The notes under the pieces: model-generated
Told to the model about the DNA's origin: nothing
Seen by the model: the letters and a program-made list of their open reading frames with translations, nothing else
Database searches by the model: none
Translations under genes and position numbers: made by a program
Shown here: piece after piece, positions 41,064 to 49,092 of the stretch
Layout of the letters: the number at the start of each line of letters is the position of its first letter
Position numbering within the stretch: position 1 is the first letter of the stretch
Assembly: GCA_022821875.1 (NCBI GenBank)
Contig: JAJECV010000061.1
Coordinates: 1-64,000 of the forward strand
Direction: 5' to 3'
DNA: 64,000 nt
DNA from: Rhodothermales bacterium
GTDB lineage: Bacteria > Bacteroidota > Rhodothermia > Rhodothermales > Bin80

Positions 41064-44000
41064 TTATGTTCTGTTTCTGATTCTCTTTCTGGGCTGCCAA
41101 AGCGGACCGGAGTCTGCGGACAGGCTGTTCACTCTGCTAAGCAAAGCCCGGACCGGGGTTGAATTCCATAACACACTGGTGCCGGAAGCTGATTTTAACA
41201 TCATTGATTATCTGTACTTCTATGACGGGGGCGGTGTGGCGATCGGGGATGTGAATAACGATCATCTGCCAGACCTGTTTTTGACGGGCAATCAGGTCAA
41301 AGATCGTCTCTATCTGAATCAGGGAGATTTTCGTTTTGAGGATGTAACGATGGCGGCGGGCATCGTTACGGAGGAAAATACCTGGTCTACCGGGGTCAGC
41401 ATGGCGGATGTAAATGGAGACGGCTGGCTTGATATTTATGTATGCCGTGTCCATCATCTCACTAAGACGGGGCATAATCAGTTGTATATTAACCGGCAGG
41501 ATGGAACCTTCCAGGAAGAGAGTCGGCGCTACGGGCTGGACTTTGAGGGGCTCTCTACGCACACCGCCTGGCTGGATTACGATCTGGATGGAGACCTGGA
41601 TCTGTATCTGCTCAACCATGCACTTCACTCACGGGAATCCTATGTTCCTTCGTGGAGAAGGATGGTGGATGCGCCGAGAGTCGGGGATAAGTTTTATCGC
41701 CAGGAGGATGGGTATTTTGTAAGCGTTGCGGCGGAAGTGGGTATCTACAGCAGTGCATTAGGATATGGGCTGGGGCTTGCGGTCAGTGATCTGAATCAGG
41801 ATGGATGGCCGGATCTCTATGTTGGCAACGACTTCCATGAAGATGACTATCTGTATCTGAACACCGGGCAGGGTATGTTTCAGGAATCTCTATGGCAGAC
41901 AACCGGAAAAACCAGCCGCTCCACCATGGGAGTTGATATTGCGGACCTGAATAATGATGGTCTGCCGGACATTGTTGCACTGGATATGCTGCCGCCGGAT
42001 CTGGCAACTCAGCGTACCTCCGGGAATGCAAATGCAGATGTTCGGATGAAAGTATTGGCTGATTTTGGATATGGCCGGCAGGTTGCCCGAAACACGCTTC
42101 AACTGCACCGGGGCATGACGCATAAAGGGATCCCTTTCTTCAGCGAGATCGCATCCTTTTCCGGGGTTCACGCAACCGACTGGTCCTGGGCACCATTGGC
42201 AGGAGATTTTGACGGGGATGGTTGGAAGGATCTGTATATTACGAACGGGATCCCCGGCCGGCCCAACGATCTGGACTACATTGAGTATGTTGCTTCGCCA
42301 GAGATTCAGCGCATCCTGCATGAGGGATCTCCCATTCAGGAGTCCGAAATTATGCAGACGATGCCACCGGCCGTTGTCCCTAATTATGCCTTCAGGGGAG
42401 GAACAGATCTGCGGTTTGAAGACGTGAGTCATGTCTGGGGAACTGCCGATTATGTCATCGGCAACGGGGCTGCATATGGGGATCTGGATCTGGATGGAGA
42501 TCTGGACCTGGTTGTCAATGCACTGAATGCTCCCGCATTGATCTATCGTAATGAGTCTGCCAGTAATTACATCTCTGTTGTCCTCCGCGGTGCTGGCCGC
42601 AACACTTCTGCGATCGGTGCCCGGGTCAGCGTATGGTTGTCCGGTATACCTAGGATGCAGGAGCAATTTCCATCTCGCGGATTTCAGTCCTCGGTCGATC
42701 ATGTTTTGAATTTTGGGATCGGAGATGCTTTGAGTGCGGACTCAATTGTAGTCATCTGGCCGGGTGGCTTTCACTCCCATACAGGAGTGACCGCCGCCGG
42801 GACCCGTCTAGTTATAGACGAATCGGATAGCCGAATGCCACCTGTCCCAAAAACGGAGCCCCCCATCCTTTTGGAGAATCAGGTCAAGGTGTCCAGATCC
42901 ACGGATCACGGGATCGGATTCATGCATATGGAAGATGAGGTGTGGGATTTTGAAATTCTTCCGCTTTTACCCTACTGGCGCAGTACACGGGCAGCGGCAC
43001 TGGCGGTCGCAGATGTGAATGCGGATCAACTGGATGACATTTATTTTGGAGGTGCGCGCGGCCAGCCGGACGCACTTTATGTCCAACGTTCGGATGGCAG
43101 TTTCCAGCAGGTTCCGTTCCCGGATTCCAATAAAGCCAGTGAGTCCGCTGCGGCCCTCTTTTTTGATGCGGATCAAGATGGTGATCCTGATCTGTATGTT
43201 GCAAATGGCGGATGGATTGGGCCCGCTGAACTGCATCAGGATCAACTGTACATCAACTTGGGGAGCGGGAAATTTTATGCGGATTCCACCCGGCTGCCAC
43301 CCCTTTATACCAATGGAACCGCAGTAACCGGAGCGGATATTGACCTTGACGGGGATTGGGACATTTTTGTGGGAAGCGACACGCCCCCGGAACGCTATGG
43401 CGAAGCCGGAACAAGCAGCCTGCTCATAAATGACGGGGCGGGGTATTTTCGTGATGTAACCGCAAGCTATTCCCCTTTGCTGCAACACATCGGACATGTA
43501 ACCGGAGCGGTCTGGGCCGATCTGGTAGGGGATCCTCTTCTGGATCTGATTCTGGTTGGGGAGTGGATGCCGGTTACGATTTTTGAGAACCGCGGGACCA
43601 AGTTCATTGAGCAAACCGACTCGCTGGGGCTCTCAAACTCTATTGGCCTGTGGCAAAGCCTGGCGGTACTGGACTTGAATGGAGATGGGTTTGATGACTT
43701 GGTGGCGGGGAATCTTGGACTGAATAGCCCCTTTACGATCCCTTTGGCGCTCTTTGCAAGAGATTTTGATCAGAATGGGCGGATTGATCCGGTGATTGCG
43801 CAATGGGAGAATGGAGACTGGTATACATGGTCTTCCCGTGACGCGCTGCTTCAGCAGTTGCCAACACTTTCAACAAAAATTACCTCTTACAGCGCCTATC
43901 GGGATTTATCCGTGACGGATTTATTCGGGGAGGATATCCAGCCCACAGAAGTCCTCCAGACGCTTCATTCTACTGTATTCTGGAATCATGGCGGGGAGCG

Positions 44001-44331
44001 TTTTGTCGCAGAGGTCATGCCCGATGAAGTCCAATGGGGCCCGGTTATGGCCATCCAGGCTGTCCAGCGGGGACGGAACATTGAATTATTTGTCGCGGGG
44101 AATCTGTCTGGCGCATCGGATGCCTTTGGCCCCTTGAATGCGGGGTGGGGGGAGGTGATCCACTTCACAGAAAGTGGAGAGATGGATACAGCATCCCGCA
44201 GCGGGTTCCGTGCTCCGGGCGAAGTTCGCAAACTTCGTTTGGTCAGCAGCGGATATTCGGATCAGATCATTGCCACACGATCCAATGATAGTCCGCTCCT
44301 GTTCAAGGTTGAGGGCTTTCCCGCCAGATAG
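41053..44331 (+). CDS. Large VCBS/ASPIC-UnbV lipoprotein
   Basis: Start placed at MRISYVLFLILFLGCQSGPES; GGGVAIGDVNNDHLPDLFLTGNQVKDRLYLN; RGFQSSVDHVLNFG; further FG-GAP repeats follow. Confidence 0.92.
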   Translation: MRISYVLFLILFLGCQSGPESADRLFTLLSKARTGVEFHNTLVPEADFNIIDYLYFYDGGGVAIGDVNNDHLPDLFLTGNQVKDRLYLNQGDFRFEDVTMAAGIVTEENTWSTGVSMADVNGDGWLDIYVCRVHHLTKTGHNQLYINRQDGTFQEESRRYGLDFEGLSTHTAWLDYDLDGDLDLYLLNHALHSRESYVPSWRRMVDAPRVGDKFYRQEDGYFVSVAAEVGIYSSALGYGLGLAVSDLNQDGWPDLYVGNDFHEDDYLYLNTGQGMFQESLWQTTGKTSRSTMGVDIADLNNDGLPDIVALDMLPPDLATQRTSGNANADVRMKVLADFGYGRQVARNTLQLHRGMTHKGIPFFSEIASFSGVHATDWSWAPLAGDFDGDGWKDLYITNGIPGRPNDLDYIEYVASPEIQRILHEGSPIQESEIMQTMPPAVVPNYAFRGGTDLRFEDVSHVWGTADYVIGNGAAYGDLDLDGDLDLVVNALNAPALIYRNESASNYISVVLRGAGRNTSAIGARVSVWLSGIPRMQEQFPSRGFQSSVDHVLNFGIGDALSADSIVVIWPGGFHSHTGVTAAGTRLVIDESDSRMPPVPKTEPPILLENQVKVSRSTDHGIGFMHMEDEVWDFEILPLLPYWRSTRAAALAVADVNADQLDDIYFGGARGQPDALYVQRSDGSFQQVPFPDSNKASESAAALFFDADQDGDPDLYVANGGWIGPAELHQDQLYINLGSGKFYADSTRLPPLYTNGTAVTGADIDLDGDWDIFVGSDTPPERYGEAGTSSLLINDGAGYFRDVTASYSPLLQHIGHVTGAVWADLVGDPLLDLILVGEWMPVTIFENRGTKFIEQTDSLGLSNSIGLWQSLAVLDLNGDGFDDLVAGNLGLNSPFTIPLALFARDFDQNGRIDPVIAQWENGDWYTWSSRDALLQQLPTLSTKITSYSAYRDLSVTDLFGEDIQPTEVLQTLHSTVFWNHGGERFVAEVMPDEVQWGPVMAIQAVQRGRNIELFVAGNLSGASDAFGPLNAGWGEVIHFTESGEMDTASRSGFRAPGEVRKLRLVSSGYSDQIIATRSNDSPLLFKVEGFPAR

Positions 44332-44450
44332 TTCTGCAGCGGACCTGAGCCCCATGTAAACTACTCCACTACTTCCCCCGACAAGAATGAGGGGAAGGTG
44401 GCAAGTAGGTGCAAACACCGGCGACCTCCGCTCAAATGAAGCGGGATGAT

Positions 44451-45014
44451 CTACCGGATTGCATTGACTTCAGCGTCAAACAACTCCATTACGGCTTCAT
44501 AGTCTTCGGTGTCTACGCCATCAAGCTTCTGCACACCCGCAGAAGAAAAGGTTACCACCCGAATTTGATCTCCGTCAAATACAGATGCCTGTGGCGGAGC
44601 CGTATTCGGACGGGAAATCAGAATGCCAAACGAACCCTCAGCGTATGTAAATGTCTGTGAGAGCGCCCCAAAAAGAACCGGGAGAGGTACCCATAAGTCT
44701 CCGTCTGATCCTAGGTCTGAATAGGCAAGAACTACGCCATTTTCCACTACATCCGCAGTAATTAGCGGGGCGGCATAAGCAGCGAGTTCAACTCCTTGAT
44801 TATCTGTGAAGTCATCCTCAGCGAGCGTGAAACTGAACATGGCCATATTACTGCCCCCAGATAGTCCCTGCGGGCCCTCGGGTCCGCGCTCTCCGGCAGC
44901 CCCCTGGGCACCTTGCGGCCCAGCCGGACCTTCTGGCCCCGTTGGCCCTTCACATGCGGTGAGAATAAGTGCCAATGAGAACAGAGGCAGCAGGGTTTTA
45001 GATATGCGAGTCAT
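44451..45014 (-). CDS. Collagen-like lipoprotein
   Basis: [50 protein letters not shown]; about ten G-X-Y triplets after the lipobox cysteine. Confidence 0.85.
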   Translation of the reverse strand: MTRISKTLLPLFSLALILTACEGPTGPEGPAGPQGAQGAAGERGPEGPQGLSGGSNMAMFSFTLAEDDFTDNQGVELAAYAAPLITADVVENGVVLAYSDLGSDGDLWVPLPVLFGALSQTFTYAEGSFGILISRPNTAPPQASVFDGDQIRVVTFSSAGVQKLDGVDTEDYEAVMELFDAEVNAIR

Positions 45015-45839
45015 GAAATTGAATTGTAAAACGATAACGGGCGCAAAGATACGGCAATTAATCCTTTCTATTACAATCCTGGCCGTATTCTTTTTTCCAA
45101 TAGCACAGGCTCAGTGATATTGGAGAGATCCTGAATACACTCACCTCGAAGCGTGCATCCGTTAAAACCAAAGGGGCGGTGCCTGCCATGCTCTTCCTCC
45201 GCTACGTATTTCTGCCTATCTGCCCGCTGAATCGCCAAGGCAATCCTTCCATCCAAAGTATTTCAACTCATGTGGTTATCTCCATAAATCGCTTTGATCG
45301 ATACGGACTGGAGCGACAACTGTCAGGTGGATTTCGCGCTTACAAGTAGGAATCATCTTTCCACGGCGCACGGTGTATATCCGGTTAAAATTTCATGATG
45401 CGGGATCGCCACGCTACACTTTGCCGGTTAGTTTATACACGATAGAATACCTTCTATCTTCTGAATTCATGACAAATTGTACCATACTTCAGAAGACATG
45501 TACACATCAACCGGGGGGTGACCTGTTCGTAGAACAACAACGGATCCATCTAAACGCATCATCTAATTCTGTAATTCTATTGTACGGAGTATCTTGCAAA
45601 ACTCCAAATCTTGAAGGTTTTTGTCCACCTGAGTGTATCCAGGAGTGCTTTTCAGCCTGGATTATTAGTTTTGCAAGAGCCTCTACGTAATGGCTATCTT
45701 GTCTACAGAGGCTCAGGTAACTGGTCGTTGGCACAGGCAAAATTTGATGATTTCGTATCGGTACTTATCAAATCAGATTAGAATGGAACCACGAACTCGA
45801 ATCCATGTATACGGCACTTGAACTTGATCAAATATCTCC

Positions 45840-46418
45840 ATGACTATATCAAACCTCACGCTTGTCATCGCCGTGGCATCCTTGCTTTTTCTGATTCTTG
45901 GAACGGTGGTTGCCGTGATCTCAATTTTCACACGAAGAATTGACCGTAACCTAGAACGAAGCGAGGCCAGACAAACTGAAGCACTCAATCAGTTCAAAAC
46001 GGAAGTAATCAAACTGTTCAATCAACAGGAGGCCAGATTTACCGAAGGGTTCAATCAACTGGAAGTCAGATTTACTGAAGCACTCAATCAACTGGAAGTC
46101 AGGTTTACTGAAGGACTTAAACAACAAGACACCAGACAAACCGAAGCACTTAAACAACTGGAAGTTAGATTCACTGAAGCACTCAATCAGTTTAAGGCGG
46201 AAGTCGCTGCTGCATTTAGACGGATTGAGGATGGACAAGCTGATCAGAATGAGCAAATTGCTGAACTGGCTCGTGCAATGTATGTCCTGAATGGACAAGT
46301 ACAGAGAATTATAGGGTATCTCAGAACCGAGGGAATTGATGTGAACGAAGATATTCGGGCCGCGAACCGCCCCTTAATCACCCAGCCCGCCATCCCATCT
46401 GTATCCGTCCAGGGATAG
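45840..46418 (+). CDS. Membrane-anchored coiled-coil protein with 11-residue repeats
   Basis: N-terminal TM TLVIAVASLLFLILGTVVAVISIF, then repeated EVRFTEALNQL-type 11-mers. Confidence 0.75.
   Translation: MTISNLTLVIAVASLLFLILGTVVAVISIFTRRIDRNLERSEARQTEALNQFKTEVIKLFNQQEARFTEGFNQLEVRFTEALNQLEVRFTEGLKQQDTRQTEALKQLEVRFTEALNQFKAEVAAAFRRIEDGQADQNEQIAELARAMYVLNGQVQRIIGYLRTEGIDVNEDIRAANRPLITQPAIPSVSVQG
46021..46200 (+). repeat. 33-bp imperfect tandem repeats encoding hendecad coiled coil
   Basis: Repeated 'ctggaagtcagatttactgaagcactcaatcaa' variants. Confidence 0.8.
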
Positions 46419-46645
46419 GTACATTCTGGGAAAACTAACGCCCTGAATCCAGCAAGAATATTGTTCTAGTTTTTGCCAAAGCAAGGGTTACACGAAAAGG
46501 GGAGATATAGGCATCTTCCCGATTTTTTCGCCATGACTCTGTTCTGGATAGAGGCTTGGCAGTCTGTGGGTAAGGTTCGTAAAAGCTTAATCGACACTTT
46601 TTGAATTCATTTTTCAGGATTCCACCCCTCGAAATATCCACAGGG

Positions 46646-46667
46646 GATTTTCGTGATCACGAAAATC
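46646..46667. promoter_or_regulatory. 22-bp perfect palindrome GATTTTCGTGATCACGAAAATC
   Basis: Read directly; intergenic. Confidence 0.7.
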
Positions 46668-47039
46668 ACGAAGGTCGAAAAATAGCCGGATCGGCCATCT
46701 GCGATAAGTAGTTGCACTGTCTAATTCAAGGATCATAATTTATCCACGGGTAGATAGTCTGTTTTCCTTTGGCGAAGTCTTCTGGAGTAGTCTGACTCGC
46801 ATCTCAAGGCAAGATGTATCGGTCAGATGGAAGATCATTCCCGTGCTGTCGGCAACCGGTTCACCGTTACGGTTCACTTCAGTGCCAAGATCGTCTGCCT
46901 TATGTTCCAACGCATCTACTTCGCAGGTCACGGGAATGTAGCGATCCCCATGTACCCCTTGTTTCATGCGGAACCAGCCGCTTTCGGTGAACCTTGATCC
47001 ACCCTGTGGAATGGTTGAAATAACTTCAGATCTAGTCCC

Positions 47040-47250
47040 CCCTATGGATGCGCCGAGCGACCGCATGACCGGACAGGTGGTTGTCTTTAACCTGCGTATG
47101 CTTACTGGAGAATTCATATTTATCCGTCAAGAAAATCCAGTATTTGACTGTTTCCTGTGCATTCACAAGGTGAGGCCAGAAAACCAGCAGTACAAGAAAA
47201 AGGACTGTACGTATTCCCCTCTGTCGGGTTGAAACATTATGCTCCCTCGT
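47040..47250 (-). pseudogene. Decayed 5' fragment of an S8 protease gene (leader plus ~55 codons)
   Basis: Homologous frame RTVLFLVLLVFWPHLVNAQETVKYWIFLTDKYEFSSKHTQVKDNHLSGHAVARRIHRGD* matches the N-terminus of the 49046 gene; both start ATGs altered. Confidence 0.85.
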
Positions 47251-47336
47251 ATTTGCAGGAATGAGCAGACCCGGTCACTTCAATCTGCCCCATGAAGGCA
47301 TCACCGCGTGTGTCTAATGACTTTCAACCCTAATAA

Positions 47337-49046
47337 TTAATAACCCAGACGTATCAACATACCCGACTGCGTCCTTCCCCCATGCTCCAGTGTATAGGTG
47401 TAAATCCCTGGAGGCAGGTCTGAGCCGTCAAATTGAAGTGGTAGTCCTCCCGTTTGAAGTAGGCCTTGGTGTACAATGGCCGCCTCTCGCCCTAATACAT
47501 CAAAAATCGTAAGTTGAGCATAAGAAACGGGTTCCGCTGCTTCAACCGTGAAATACACGATATCCCGAAATGGGTTCGGATAAGGTGCGTGCAGGATCAG
47601 GTTGTCGGGAACGGGAAAGGCTTCTTCGGAGCGTCTCAGTGCCACTGCGCTCATGATCGCTGCGTCCGCATTGACAATCCCCCAGCCATAGTCGTTGTCG
47701 GGAGCGTTTGAGCGGCTGGCGGTCGTGGTTAACAGATTCCAGACCTCTCTCGGCTTAAGATGGCGATTCACCTGAAGGATCTGGGTGACGATTCCCGCCA
47801 CCATCGGGGCAGCAAGTGAAGTACCCGACATCCTCTCATAGCCATCCATTCCCGAAGCAAAATCTACCGCGACACCCTGTGCAGTGACATCAGGCTTGAT
47901 TCTGCCATCTGCCGTCGGCCCCCGGCTGCTGCGGTCGAAAATCTGTCCATCCGGCCAAATACCACCAACCGCAATCACTGAGTGCCCGTCCGCAGGCATG
48001 GTGATGGTTTGAGGACCGCGGAAACCGCTATTGCCTGCACTGTTGATTGGAATTACGCCACGACTGGCAGCGGCATCCATGGCAATGGTAGTAAGTCCGG
48101 TGTCACCGTCCAGGTCATGTCGTGTGTAACTGCGTTGGCCGTCATCAAACCCAAGATAACCTAATGAGGCGGTGATCACATCGACTCCTCTGGCTTCCAT
48201 CCACTCCACCGCGGCAACAAAATTGTCTTCTTCAATATTGCGCTCATAGGAGCTGCATTCGGTCGCAGCAGCATAAATCGTGGCACCGTATCCAGGGCCA
48301 ACGAGGACACCCTCATGATATCCAACTGCTATTGATGCAACCGCCATTCCATGGGAAGATGAATAGGAACATATCTGCGATGAATCCATGTTCGTGAAAT
48401 CCCGAAATTCACCGAGTCGACCGTCATCAAGAATATGTCGCAGTGATCTGTGACTGAAGGGGGCGGCAGAGTCCGCACTAAATTTGTTATCAATGAATCC
48501 CAGGATTACCCCTCTCCCATTGATATCCCGCTCAATCGGCGGAATTGCATTCACTACATCCAACTGGGTACAGGAGGGGCCAAATCGGCTTGACGGGCAG
48601 TTGGAAGACACTCGTTCGGGGATCACAGGCGATACGGGAATCAATGGTTGTGCATCAGGAAAGATGTGTGCAACGGGGCGGATTTCGCGCACATAGGGAA
48701 GGGGGGCGATCCGGTGCACATCGTCTTCACTGAGCCACGCTGTCACGGCATTCAGCCAGCGACTTCGCTGTTCAATCTTGAAACCTCTGCGGAAAAGGTC
48801 TTCTTCATAGACAGGGGAAATGGGCGCATCCTGCAATGCGGTCCCAGAAGCCAAACCCGGCTCTCCCCGCTGGATGCGCCGAGTGATCGCATGACCGGAC
48901 AGATAGTCGTCTTCAACCTGCGTATGCTTACCGGAGACATCATATTTATCCGTCAAGAAAATCCAGTATTTGACCGTTTCCTGTGCATTCACGAGGTGAG
49001 GCCAGAAAACCAGCAGTACAAGAAAAAGGACTGGACGCATTCCCAT
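47337..49046 (-). CDS. Subtilisin-like (S8) serine protease with C-terminal sorting-like domain
   Basis: 569 aa; SSSHGMAVASIAVG, MSGTSLAAPMVAGIVTQ, C-terminal APYPNPFRDIVYFTVEAAEPV. Confidence 0.93.
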   Translation of the reverse strand: MGMRPVLFLVLLVFWPHLVNAQETVKYWIFLTDKYDVSGKHTQVEDDYLSGHAITRRIQRGEPGLASGTALQDAPISPVYEEDLFRRGFKIEQRSRWLNAVTAWLSEDDVHRIAPLPYVREIRPVAHIFPDAQPLIPVSPVIPERVSSNCPSSRFGPSCTQLDVVNAIPPIERDINGRGVILGFIDNKFSADSAAPFSHRSLRHILDDGRLGEFRDFTNMDSSQICSYSSSHGMAVASIAVGYHEGVLVGPGYGATIYAAATECSSYERNIEEDNFVAAVEWMEARGVDVITASLGYLGFDDGQRSYTRHDLDGDTGLTTIAMDAAASRGVIPINSAGNSGFRGPQTITMPADGHSVIAVGGIWPDGQIFDRSSRGPTADGRIKPDVTAQGVAVDFASGMDGYERMSGTSLAAPMVAGIVTQILQVNRHLKPREVWNLLTTTASRSNAPDNDYGWGIVNADAAIMSAVALRRSEEAFPVPDNLILHAPYPNPFRDIVYFTVEAAEPVSYAQLTIFDVLGREAAIVHQGLLQTGGLPLQFDGSDLPPGIYTYTLEHGGRTQSGMLIRLGY

Positions 49047-49092
49047 TAGTCGGCTTAAAGTATTATGCTCCCCCGTCCAAAATCATTTTGTC

